From: Plantago elongata
Lineage: Eukaryota; Streptophyta; Magnoliopsida; Lamiales; Plantaginaceae
Assembly (NCBI GenBank): GCA_036897095.1
Contig: JAYMSP010001588.1
Span: 1 to 30,603 of the forward strand
DNA length: 30,603 bases
Reading direction: 5' to 3'
A program made the position numbers and the translations under genes. The notes under the pieces were generated by a model, which did no database searches, was not told the DNA's origin, and worked only from the letters and a program-made list of their open reading frames with translations. Below are positions 11,867-21,300 of this stretch, piece after piece; position 1 is the stretch's first letter, and the number at the start of each line of letters is the position of its first letter.

Positions 11867-12100
11867 TACCTATGACAATATTATTATGAATGCTTGAATT
11901 AGAATGAGACAAGAGCGTACCATTCGAGGAGGTCATGTGCGATGACGCTCCATAATTATATACCAAGTTAGTGCAGACGGGTTCAAGCTCATCGTGTGCA
12001 TAGCTGCATTGACATCCGTTGGTATGTAAGTTCCATAAGATGTGCTAGAAGTAGCATAAGCTTGTGGAGCCAAAGGTGGTGGCGGGCGAAACGCCGAGCG
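11867..12100 (-). pseudogene. Copia aspartic protease remnant with damaged active site
   Basis: Two overlapping minus-strand frames cover this part. One ends in MHTMSLNPSALTWY, the usual lead-in to the protease. The other begins around YGASSHMTSS and continues with VIGNGQFVPVNG and VLYAPKIIKNL. The D-T/S-G catalytic motif should join them. Instead a 1-bp deletion and substitutions near 11945-11960 leave YNYGASSHMT, without the aspartate. The protease that would cut the polyprotein is therefore lost even apart from the frameshift. Confidence 0.85.
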
Positions 12101-12187
12101 AGGTGGCTGTGTGGGAAACGGGCACGGAGAGGGCTGAAATTGCGGCACCCATTATGGTACCCACTGCCAGCTCCATGGTTGTGTAGC

Positions 12188-12852
12188 TTACCAAGGTACA
12201 TTCACCGGAGGTCGCAGATTCCCAGTATTACTTTGAACATTAGTCTTTCCTTGACCATTGTTCTTGCCTTTCTTACCTTTCTTTCCTTGTCCATTGCCCT
12301 TGCCATTATTCTTGCTACGTGGTTGGCCTGTGTTGTCGGAGTGGTCATCACGAACAGCGGTAACTATAGCAGACCCAGTAGTTGTAGACATAGTAGCAAC
12401 AAGTTCTCGTTCCTCTAGATAGAGAGAAGAACGGGCTTCAAAGAAGGATGGTAATACGTTGGTTCGATAATGGTATTGAGGTTTGATGGTCTAGAAAAAT
12501 CTCCCGCAATCGATCACAAGCTTCCATAGCAGTCGCACCGGGTTCGATAATGGTATTGAGGAAATCGTTTGAAATTGTGGAATAAATCCATTGGAGGACC
12601 ATTAATGGTATACCACGTTTCAATTTCTTCGTCAATCTTGGGAGCTAGTTTTTCCTTACCTTCCGGAGGCCGGATAATGTGGTGCATAACACGATTAGCT
12701 CGAGCATGAATTTGAAATAATTCGGCCCAAGTCGTGCATTGTGAGTTCTCCAATTCAAGGACGACGGATGCGTACGGCTTGAGATTTGTGGTCGTGAGGG
12801 CCGGATGAGGAACTGTTTTAACCACGGGAGTAGGAGATCCAGTAGTCGACAT
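12188..12852 (-). pseudogene. Copia gag remnant with internal deletion
   Basis: The gag start is MSTTGSPTPVVK at 12852. It continues with VVLELENSQCTTWAELFQIH and ARANRVMHHII, a capsid N-terminus of the UBN2/DUF4219 kind. An indel near 12610 moves the signal to another frame, giving LQWIYSTISNDFL and GATAMEACDRLREIF. The frame then jumps at about 12461-12481 to a late-gag segment (SFFEARSSLYLEERELVATM), followed by a lysine/glycine-rich tail. The central part of the capsid appears to be missing. A 21-bp segment is duplicated exactly at the join (12461-12481 and 12541-12561). Confidence 0.88.
12461..12561. repeat. Exact 21-bp direct repeat at a deletion join in gag
   Basis: The 21-base segment beginning GGTTCGATAATGG occurs at 12461-12481 and again at 12541-12561, exactly 80 bp apart. 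The copy at 12541 is the genuine gag sequence (encoding NTIIEPG). The copy at 12461 sits where the reading jumps to a later part of gag. This looks like a templated filler copied from nearby during end-joining repair. Confidence 0.8.
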
Positions 12853-13061
12853 GGTGAAGGGACGGGGTCAGTCGAAATCAAAAAACAGGGGAAGGGACGA
12901 GAAGCCGCTGTTTGTAGAGAAACGGACGACGGAAGGAGATGCTCGATAGGAGTGATCCAATCGAGAAGGGGAAACCGGCAGACGTGAGAGGCACGTTATC
13001 GATTTGTGTGAAGATGACCGACCGGATATTAAGAGGATTGGCAACGTAGAAAATCTAAATT

Positions 13062-13073
13062 AATATAACACCA
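13062..13073 (-). promoter_or_regulatory. Degenerate primer-binding site of the Copia element
   Basis: Immediately inside the 5' LTR the minus strand reads TGGTGTTATATT. The initiator-methionine tRNA site of plant Copia elements begins TGGTATCAGA, and 7 of the first 10 bases agree. The position is right and the start TGGT is intact, but the match is weak and fits an old copy. Confidence 0.4.
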
Positions 13074-13239
13074 TGAAATAATATCTTCCATTATTGTATT
13101 AATGAATACCAAGGCGTATATATACAAATACAAACTATAATACTATAATGAGAATATGAATTCTATATCAACTTTAACTAGATTAGGATTATACTAACTA
13201 ACTCTAACTAGACTAGGATTATTTGCACATAATCTATCA
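13074..13239 (-). repeat. 5' LTR of the Copia element
   Basis: This is the right copy of the LTR, 166 bp. On the minus strand it begins TGATAGATTATGTGCAAAT and ends TATTTCA. It shares with the left copy the CAAACTATA, TATATCAACT.TAACTAGA and GGATTATTT.CACATAAT segments. Its internal border is set by the TGGT of the primer-binding site. Confidence 0.88.
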
Positions 13240-13244
13240 AATCC

Positions 13245-13946
13245 AACTTATTCGTTGAATCTGGCCATAAACTAATCTCATTAGTGAAATGTCATATATG
13301 TGGTATTTTATATGTCTTTGCTTGCTTCACTGATTTACCTATAGAAAATCCGGATGTACAATTAAACTTTAATTTCTCTATGATGATATTAAATCATTTT
13401 AATTCTAGAAAAAAATTATGCAAATTACACATCTGATTTAGGGACTTGCATATCGGCAAAGCAACTTGTAGGACTGGATGATATTTTAAGAAATGACTGG
13501 GTTGCACTAAAAGTTGTTGGGCTTACTTTGATTTATTCCTGATAGAAAATTGTTCGGTTTTGGGCCCAATCTCTCACCATTCACCGGCCCAATAAATATT
13601 ATGGATCTGGGAGGTGAGTTTCGATGGGCTTTAGTCGGAGATTTCTGTCACAATGCATCTGAAACCCCTCTCAAACATTTTGGGAAGGAAAAAAAACATG
13701 TCGTCGATTTGATTGAATTTTATTTCATATCCTATTGAATTGTAAAACAAATGATATTATAAACAAATCATTAATGCACGTTTTAGATTTACTAATAAAT
13801 GAAGCTCAAAAGGAGAAATTAAGTAAGAAAGAAAAGGCATCCTTGAATGGTGAATCCTTTTGCTCACGTGATTTTTTTCGCCCACCATGTCAAACGAGTT
13901 GCATGTAGTGTTTTCTCGAAATTCATATTCTTCAATCCTTCGAATT
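13245..13946. other. Intergenic spacer
   Basis: This spacer between the Copia and hAT-like elements has no supported gene. A 62-codon plus-strand frame at 13550-13738 has slightly better base composition than its surroundings but no recognisable domain. I see no terminal repeats here. Confidence 0.55.
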
Positions 13947-14185
13947 CAGGGCCGTCTTCGAAAATTAAGAGGTCATGTGTAAAAATTTTAAACGAGGTCC
14001 AATATTATATGTGATATTAAGTAGAGAAAATTTATAAACGTGTAAAACATCCAAAATTAACCGTTACAATTACTGTTTTTAATAAATATTACAAAATTAC
14101 AACTCTTCGAGCATTCTTTAGAGCAAAATCATCAATTAACTTGAAAAAATTAAGAATTGTAACTATGTAAAATAAAAATAGAAGA

Positions 14186-14445
14186 ACTAAGACAATTTTA
14201 AAAAAAATAGCAGGAAGAAGAAAAGAAAGAAATGGAAATGTTCACAAAGCAGCAGTAACTAAGACAATTTAAGACAATTTAAGACAAAGTAGCAAGAACT
14301 AAGACAAAAGACAATTTAAGATAATTTAAGACAAAGCAATAGGAACTAAGACAAAACACAATTTAAATAATTTAAGACAAAGCAACAGGAACTAAGACAA
14401 AGTAGCAGGAAGAAGAAAAGAAAAGAAAGAAAAGAAAAGAAAGGG
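14186..14445. repeat. Purine-rich minisatellite (AAGACAATTTA / GGAACTAAGACA units)
   Basis: Short blocks recur in irregular order: AAGACAATTT, TTTAAGACAAAG and AGGAACTAAGACAAA. Compound units of roughly 55-60 bp can be followed three times between 14260 and 14400. The array closes with AGAAAAGAAAAGAAAG-type purine runs (14410-14443). It lies inside the hAT-like element. Confidence 0.7.
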
Positions 14446-14530
14446 GACCATAACAATCCCAGATATATACTTAGTTGTCTCGTATATGGATCAGATAGGA
14501 TCTTAATAAAGTAGTTAGGCTTATAATGAT

Positions 14531-14590
14531 CGGGCCGGCTCTGAGATTTAAGAGACCTTATTCGAAAATTTGAAATGGAGCCTTGAATAA
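14531..14590. repeat. Second hAT-like left terminus inside the element
   Basis: GGGCCGGCTCTGAGATTTAA at 14532 and the following 40 bp align by eye with the left terminus at 13949 (GGGCCGTCTTCGAAAATTAA), sharing the TTAAGAG and AAAATTT blocks further in. This is either a nested relative or an internal duplication. No second 8-bp flank duplication was found for it. Confidence 0.5.
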
Positions 14591-15065
14591 CTGTAAAATG
14601 TATAAATAAAATAAAATAATAAAAGTCATACATATACATTGAACTTTAAGACATTTTCTATTGTTACACATAACTAGAACAAATTACTTATAAAGAGCAA
14701 CTTTTCTAACGTTATGTAAAGCCAAGTCATTGATCAAGTACATAAAACTTTCTCGGTTATTATTCTCAATGACTATCGTTTACTAGGCCATTTGATCGTT
14801 CTTGTATCTTTGTAGAGTGTAAATACAATGTTATTATTTTCAAAAAAAAATTGTTGGACTCTACCTGTAACGGGTATGTTACTATATTTTTATAATCAAT
14901 TGATTTATTAGGAAACAAGCAATATCTTTTATGTAACTTATAAATTCTCTAATTATCTTAAACATAATAGTAAATGAAAATTACTTAAGTCGTGTAAAAT
15001 TAAGCATAGTTTACAAGGAAATAAAAAGGAGCCCATTAAAAAAAAGGAAAAGAAAAGGAGACTTA

Positions 15066-15213
15066 GGGGTTGATTGGCCAAGCATTTAAATGGCCCCATT
15101 TGGCTCGATAAACAGTGATTTGGCCTAAAATACACTTCAAATACCCCAATTTCAATTCCATTCCAAACAAAATTTCACCAAAATACACATTCAAATGCCA
15201 TGTCAATCAACCC
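15066..15213 (+). mobile_element. 148-bp Tourist/Harbinger-like MITE, copy A
   Basis: Terminal inverted repeats start GGGGTTGATTGGC on the left, and the right end reads GTCAATCAACCC. The element is flanked by TTA on both sides (15063-15065 and 15214-15216), the TWA target duplication of PIF/Harbinger elements. The terminal repeats continue into (A/G)GCATTTAAATG and CATTCAAATGCC. A very similar sequence of the same length occurs in the opposite orientation at 22692-22839, and the beginning of another relative at 30411. It is nested inside the hAT-like element. Confidence 0.8.
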
Positions 15214-15393
15214 TTAATTAATGAATGTTTGGAGAAGATTTAGGGGTTTTTAAGAATAAAGAGGATGAAAATAAAGATGAAAATAAAAGAAGCCCAATAC
15301 ATGGACCTGGCCTAGGGCTTGGGGCCCCAAAAATTGAGGGGCCTTGTGCGGGCGGGCTGCCCCCGCAAACCCTGGGCCGGGCCTGTCCGAATT

Positions 15394-18119
15394 TAATCAT
15401 TTTATATTATAAGTGTTTTTACTGTATATGTTAAATCGTAAATATTATGTAAATATATACGTTGAACAAATACACGATAATCTATAACAAGACATATACG
15501 ATATCGATTTGCATCTAATTGATGTTATAAAATTCCATAAATCGTGGATCCACATGGACGACATTTACATTAATTGACCTCCGATGTCTTTAAATGGAAA
15601 ATTATAAAGATCCAATGCGAAAGGATGACGAGAACATTAATCAATATTATCTTTGTAATTAGGACTCATCATCATCATTCAATTCATAGAGTTCATGAGG
15701 AATCTCTGGCGTCATGAAATTTCCAGTGATATAGTGGCAGTGGCAACTAGTATATTCTACCATGCCTTTCAATTACAAGGATAATCTATTTTATTTATAT
15801 CTACGTAATCACACTTGATGACAATTATCTTTAGGATCCAGTATTAGTATTTAATATGGGCATTGTCATAATCACATGCATAGCTGCCTCTTCTAGCAAC
15901 TGCCAATCCACTCATGATGTTCTAATGGTTTTTCGTGATACATCCCGTATTGAAATACATCATTGGTTTTTTACAATCGCGTGGTTAATGACACCTAAAC
16001 ATAATCCGCTGATTCTTATCATTTATAATTTATTTGTTTGATATTTTATATTCGATATAGTAGAAATTAAAGAAATGGTAAAAATGAGAAAAGTTAGTGC
16101 AATTATTGGGTTTTTCCATGTTAAAAATAAAATAAAATAAAAAATAAAAAATTGGGTTTTTCCATGTTGCATATTATCACCTCTATAAAACATGATTTAT
16201 TCAGTATTTTCAAATTCTCCACTAATGAACATTATACTAATCTGTTAATTCGAGTCGTCATAAAATGTTCTTCAAGTAATATATTGTCTTAATTCGTGTG
16301 AAAATTGTGAGACTACTGAGTTGGTAAATTACCTTAAGAGACTGGGCCATAAAAATCACGGCTTAAGTTTAGAGTTCTTCCGGATAGATTTTTGATAACA
16401 AGTTTGCACCTTATTGGTAAAATTAGCATTTTTAACCTTTTAAAGCTCTATTTAAGCTTTGGGGCATTTCTGAATTGTGAGAACGTCCATATCACACCTT
16501 GTCTACACCAATGATCCACGGTTACTCCCAAACTGCTCATCAATTGATTGGTGATTTCACTGTTCCAACGCACTTTATCTTTACTCATGCATATATCTTT
16601 TTCAGTTGTATATTCATCTAAATTTCTTTATAAAATAAACAATTTTAAGTTCAAACACTTTATAAGCGATTTATAGTGAGAGTCTATGTCTAAAAGTTAC
16701 TCAAACATGTGGGATAGAGGGGGTAAGTCTGCACCTAGTTTAGATCAAAAATTCCTCAACCACATGTTGAGTAGACGATGGCTAATCACTCCTCTAGCAG
16801 TTATTTAATTAATACTATAATGTCATATAACCATCTCTTAATCATGCTTAACATCACTAACATATCCTCAAGTTGAAAATCAAATTTTGCTCCAATAAGA
16901 TGCCCATTGTGAAGTGGCTAGATAAGAACCACAATCTAATAGCCTCAATCCTTATCTTTCTCCCCACCACTTTTTTGAAACGATCACACGTGTCCTCTTG
17001 TAAAGTAGGCACTGATAGCTGCTTGTTTACAAAGCTCTCATGAACCTAGATAAGTTAAGTAGTTGTATATCAACTTAAAATAATCATAGCATCAACTTTA
17101 ACTTGTGAGAATAGAATGAACTTGCTCGATTAGGAAAGTAATCCACTCTATTCACGCTATTGACCCAATTTAATCAAACCTGACTTTAACTTTCCATGGA
17201 AGTTTTATCTAAAAAGCTTACTACTTTTCTCATACTTAGGATGTAAGTTGAATCATTAAAACAATATTGCTAGTATATATTAAAATACATACTTTGATTC
17301 TTGGATGACTCACGTGGATTTTGAACATTATTCCAAATCCACACTTACTTTTTTAATCATATTTTAATCATATCGAACGGTACCTAATTTTTCATAAACA
17401 TATTTTTTTAAACATGTATTTTTTTAAATAAAATAAAAATACACTGCATTAGTATAAATAAAGTAAGTATATCTACAAATATGGCCCATATGCATAAATT
17501 TTCACACTTTTATAATGAAGAATTTTACTTTTTTACTCTATTTATACATCCGCTATTTCATACGGAGTATATACCACATTTTATCGAAATCCCAATAATC
17601 AAAGGTGCATTAAAATTATATATAAACCTAGCTGGTTTGACATACCACTTCATCGATCATTCATCTACTCAAATCGAATATGTACATAAAATATTAAATT
17701 TTAATTGGGACAAAGACATTTAAATTCTATCCTAATAAATTTTAAAAAACAAAATTCAGTTAGGATGTGAACGACAATATGAACATGTGATGACTGCTGT
17801 GTAGAGGTGCATGAACAAAATTTTCTCAAACACATTTAAAAGTCGGCACCTACATACGTACTAATATAGTTAATTAAAATAAAATAAATATAGTCAGTTA
17901 AGAGGGGAGAAAAACGCAATACACGTTATTAGAAAAAACCTGAACTAATTACGCAATACACGATTTTTGGATTTGACTGGAACTTTCAGTGCTTAGCTAG
18001 GTGGAAGTGGAGAAGAATAGTCTAGGAATCAAGTTTGTTAATATATTCTCAAGTATATTCCTACTCGATCTAAACAAGAGTAAAAGCTAGCAGAATTAAA
18101 TAAGATCAATAGTAACACT
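15394..18119. other. AT-rich intergenic region, no supported gene
   Basis: No frame here shows a known domain. Items visible are an A-rich tract between 18-bp direct repeats (16105-16168), a GATAAG/CTTATC/ACACGTGT motif cluster (16921-16993), and a 12-bp repeat ACGCAATACACG at 17914-17925 and 17951-17962. The rest is unremarkable AT-rich DNA. Confidence 0.6.
16105..16168 (+). mobile_element. A-rich tract flanked by 18-bp direct repeats (possible minimal retroposition scar)
   Basis: ATTGGGTTTTTCCATGTT occurs exactly at 16105-16122 and at 16151-16168. Between them lie 28 bp made only of A and T, of the AAAATAAAATAAAATAAAAAA kind. Direct repeats of 15-20 bp around an A-rich tail are what target-primed retroposition by L1-type machinery leaves, and extreme 5' truncation would leave only the tail. 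A simple duplication by replication slippage is the alternative. Confidence 0.45.
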
Positions 18120-18394
18120 ATTATATTATTTTAACGCAGGAGTGAAGGTTATGGGTTTTCGACCCATGATTGGTAGACTTTATACAAAATGTTGGATTTC
18201 ACATTACATTTGGGCTTAACGCAAAAAAAACAATAAGGCAAAACCAACTAAAATATTTGTTGGAAAAAGTGAAATTTTTGTTGGTATTTCAATTTACCAA
18301 TTTTCTTTTTTTCTTGAATGAATGGTTGGTGATAGTTGCATTGATATATTTGTTTGGAAAATTAAACTATTATAAATATTTGATTGTGGCCAAT

Positions 18395-18450
18395 GAGACT
18401 TGAATCCGTATCATATAAGTTATTAACTTACTCTCTTACCATTACATCAA
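18395..18450 (-). mobile_element. tRNA-derived SINE-like head
   Basis: On the minus strand a box A-like GATGTAATGGTAAGAGAG (near 18431-18448) is followed about 35 bp later by a box B-like GGATTCAAGTCTC (18395-18407). This spacing and order resemble an internal RNA polymerase III promoter of a tRNA-derived SINE. The tRNA fold itself is not preserved, and no flanking duplication or 3' tail was identified with confidence. Confidence 0.35.
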
Positions 18451-18786
18451 CTAAAACTATGTTAATTATTGAATAAAATATATATTATGATTAGTTAACC
18501 TCTATATTTCACTATATTTGTTCCGAAATAACACTTTATCCTAGCAATACACAATTATCGTGTACCGTGTTTACATGTTACTCCCAATTTACTACCACAA
18601 AATATATATATACAGACAAATATTTATTTGATCAAACCTCATCGTCTAACCGCTTTCATTATGTTGCTACCCTATTATATTTATATTCTTTTATAAAATG
18701 CATATTGTAATTATCATATTAGGAGTAAGTGTTGTATTTTAATTAATTAGTATAAACAATAGATCATAAAAAATGGGCTTCTAACT

Positions 18787-19054
18787 ACATTCCAACCGAA
18801 TTATGTTGAAAACTATAATTTGTTGAAAAATTGTTGAAAATACAGCGACAAAATTTATTTTGTTGGAAAATTTTGTTGGTGTTGATTACCCGCTCCTTCA
18901 TTTTCAACAATTTTTGAATATAAATTTTGTTGCAATACAAATTGGTTGGTACATTCGTTGCAATATTTTAACGTATTTTACCGGATTAATTTATTATTGA
19001 TATTTTGTTGTAATTTTGTTGCTAATAGCAACTAAACTTGTTCCGTTGGAATGT
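18787..19054. mobile_element. Possible MITE with ACATTCCAAC inverted ends
   Basis: ACATTCCAACCGAA at 18787 and TTCCGTTGGAATGT ending at 19054 are inverted repeats that agree at 13 of 14 positions. The 268-bp interior is rich in TTGTTG and GTTGGAAAA words and has no frame. No convincing target duplication flanks it, so the superfamily is open. It lies about 0.9 kb upstream of the NAC start codon. Confidence 0.4.
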
Positions 19055-19707
19055 CTTGGTTGGTGTTGTCCAATTTTTTTTCATGACGCTGACGATGCTT
19101 ATACTACCCATATACTGAAAATGTTTTCTGTTTGGTAATAATTAGAAACATATCCCGTTCTGCTAACCTGAGTTTTTACCTCATACTGATATGAATGAAA
19201 ATGATATGATATTTTGAAAAAGTTTCAAAGAGATCGGAGAACCTTTACTTGCATTAAAAATGTCTACGGCGTCAATCATTTACTATATCTTCATAGGTTT
19301 AACGTAACTTAAAGATATGATTTTTTTGATAAATTTAAATTTTGTACCTTAATTGGCCATTTTCGTGGACAAATAAATCAAAATCTATCTTTTATAAGTT
19401 ATTATATATAACAACCGATAAATAAAAATTGTCGACCGTACCCTTTACACATACATCGATGATTTATTCTTCTACATAGAAATTAATGCGACTTTCCAAA
19501 CTTTTGCACAAAGGTATTGTTTTTAATATATAGTGGCGTTTATATGAGCATAATATACTAACAACGTTTATATATGGTGCTTCACTTAATCCAAGTGTGA
19601 CATGGTCTATTATATAGTCATTTAATACGTACTAGGTTGGAAAAGGAAGTATAAATAATTAACCAATCAAATCATGTTACATGCACAAGATGACAAAAAA
19701 CCGCAAA

Positions 19708-19714
19708 TATAAAA
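19708..19714 (+). promoter_or_regulatory. TATA box of the NAC gene
   Basis: TATAAAA at 19708-19714 is followed about 30 bp later by a pyrimidine-rich CTCTCTCATTCCTATCC stretch, typical of plant transcription starts. That leaves a leader of roughly 170 bases before the ATG at 19912. A second TATAAAT lies near 19650. Confidence 0.55.
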
Positions 19715-19911
19715 GGACTAGCCATCTCCTTGCAAACATTTCAAACTCTCTCATTCCTATCCTCCCATCACAAAATTCAATCCAATAACTACCAAGCAAC
19801 AATATCCCATACATACTAAAAGTCCACAAAATAGACTCCACGATTCTTTTGGAACCATATAATAGTTTTGTCATTTTCAAAGCTTACAAGTTGTTCATTT
19901 GAAGAGAAAAT

Positions 19912-21008
19912 ATGGTAGGTGTAAGTGGTTCTAATCTCCCACCTGGTTTTAGATTTCATCCCACCGATGAAGAACTCATTATGCACTACCTTCGGAACCA
20001 GGCTTCCTCGAGGCCTTGCCCGGTGGCCATAATACCCGAAGTCGATATTTACAAGTTCGATCCTTGGGAGTTGCCTGGTTAGTATACAAATCCCTTGTAA
20101 AAGTATATAATTTTGCTTCAATAACATAGGCAGTAATTTACGTGAAGATAAGTTGATCTCGACTATTGATTAAGTGGCTGATTGTCACAATTTATTGCAG
20201 CAAAAGCAGAATTCGGGGAAAATGAATGGTATTTCTTTAGTCCTCGAGACAGAAAGTACCCAAATGGGGTCCGACCTAATAGAGCAGCCGTCTCTGGATA
20301 TTGGAAGGCTACAGGCACGGATAAGGCCATCTATAGTGGATCTAAGTATGTTGGTGTGAAGAAAGCTCTTGTTTTCTACAAGGGTAAGCCTCCAAAGGGC
20401 ATCAAGACGGATTGGATCATGCATGAATATAGGCTAAGCGAATCGAGGTCTCAACCCAATAAGCAAAACGGGTCCATGAGGGTAATCCAAATTCCACTTG
20501 ATATATGCAAACATATTCATTTTGTTGTTCAAATTCTTTGAAGGGATATATGTCGAATTTAATACAAGATTTAGACAAGATACATATGGTATTAATATTG
20601 GACTAATTGAACTTTTTTCTTTTGTACATCAATCAGTTGGATGATTGGGTGTTGTGTAGAATCTACAAGAAAAAGAGTCCGGCAAAAAGTTCGGAGCAAA
20701 AAGTTGAAGATTCATACGGTCAAATTACGCCAACAAACAATGATATGAGCGAAGTTCAACAAACCTACAAGTTTCCAAGACCGTGCTCTCTTTCGCATCT
20801 ATGGGAATACGAATACATGGGCTCAATCTCCCAACTTATGAATGACAATTCCAATTACAATGTGTCATTTGATCAATGTCAAGAGCCAGCAATCAACAAT
20901 GGGAAACAGTTGGGACAAGTAATTCAACAGCAGCCATATAATACAAGTCCCATCATGCCTCAAGTGAATCAAACAGTGTTTGTTAATCCAACGTATGAAT
21001 TGCAGTGA
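19912..21008 (+). CDS. NAC-domain transcription factor, NAP-like, three exons
   Basis: The exons are 19912-20077, 20201-20481 and 20637-21008. The introns (20078-20200 and 20482-20636) begin GT and end AG, and the joined frame is 272 codons ending in TGA. Residues 9-162 form a complete NAC domain: [44 protein letters not shown] with [27 protein letters not shown] with DWIMHEYRL, and [13 protein letters not shown]. Such proteins bind DNA as dimers in the nucleus. The variable C-terminal region (163-272) has KFPRP then SLSHL and ISQL near 194-217, a pattern I associate with the NAP (ANAC029) group that promotes leaf senescence and ABA responses. The intron positions are those usual for NAC genes. 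The start is the first ATG, directly before the domain. No damage is seen. Subgroup and role are inferred from the family. Confidence 0.95.
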
Positions 21009-21300
21009 GACCGAATTTATGATCGGTCAGATTTGTTTGGAAAAGTCCAAACTTATGTTGTTGCATAGTTTGTCTAATTGGTCTGGTGGTGTTTAGATGT
21101 TGCAACTTGCAACTCTCTTTGTAGATCTTTCTTGTCAATTTGTTTTCAACTTTGGTACAAATGGTTTCTGAGGTTTTGCAAATTATACAACTTCGCATAT
21201 ATTTACATTAACAAAACTTATCAGTCTAAATATATAATATTAATTTTATATCTTCAAAATACATCATGTAAAGTTATTCATACAGAGTCGATAATAAAAT
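21009..21300 (+). terminator. 3' untranslated region and possible polyadenylation signal of the NAC gene
   Basis: The stop codon is followed by T-rich DNA with TTTGTA-type upstream elements. AATAAA occurs at 21293-21298 and related AATATAATA forms occur from 21230. Plant signals are loose, so the exact site cannot be fixed from sequence alone. Confidence 0.3.

Larger units (their letters stand above)
8659..13239 (-). mobile_element. Ty1/Copia LTR retrotransposon, full-length but inactive
   Basis: Two diverged direct repeats (8659-8820 and 13074-13239) flank gag-pol remnants in the Copia order gag, protease, integrase, reverse transcriptase, RNase H, all on the minus strand. Read on that strand, each LTR starts TGATA and ends TTTCA, giving the canonical TG...CA. 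The flanks are AATCA (8654-8658) and AATCC (13240-13244), a 5-bp target duplication with one mismatch. By eye the LTRs differ at about 25 positions plus a 4-bp gap, so the insertion is old. The short LTRs and the protein motifs suggest an Ale/Retrofit-like lineage, which is inference. Frameshifts in gag, protease, integrase and RT make it unable to move by itself. Confidence 0.93.
13947..15385. mobile_element. hAT-like non-autonomous DNA transposon
   Basis: The left end CAGGGCCGTCTTCGAAAA starts at 13947. The right end, read inward on the minus strand, starts CAGGCCCGGCCCAG at 15385, so 8 of the first 10 bases agree. The flanking octamers are TTCGAATT (13939-13946) and TCCGAATT (15386-15393), matching at 7 of 8, which is the duplication length of hAT elements. 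The right end is strikingly GC-rich (15300-15385). No transposase frame is visible. The interior carries a purine minisatellite, a second terminus-like sequence at 14531 and a nested 148-bp MITE. The superfamily is inferred from the 8-bp duplication and the CAGGG terminus. Confidence 0.62.

Noticed and set aside
11996..12418. 140-codon plus-strand frame
   Set aside because: It is antisense to the gag tail and protease lead-in of the Copia element. Its arginine and serine richness is explained by the complementary repeats.
13550..13738. 62-codon plus-strand frame in the spacer before the hAT-like element
   Set aside because: No domain, no homologue recognised and no splice or promoter support.
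15225..15434. Paired frames on both strands over the GC-rich hAT-like right end
   Set aside because: The frames arise from GC-rich palindromic terminal sequence and contain no domain.
18137..18180. tRNA-like GGGTTTTCGACCC segment
   Set aside because: It resembles a T-arm or box B, but no acceptor stem, anticodon arm or box A could be drawn, so it is not a tRNA gene.
20174..20424. Alternative-frame and antisense frames over NAC exon 2
   Set aside because: They are shadows of the NAC coding exon, whose frame is fixed by the domain and splice phases.
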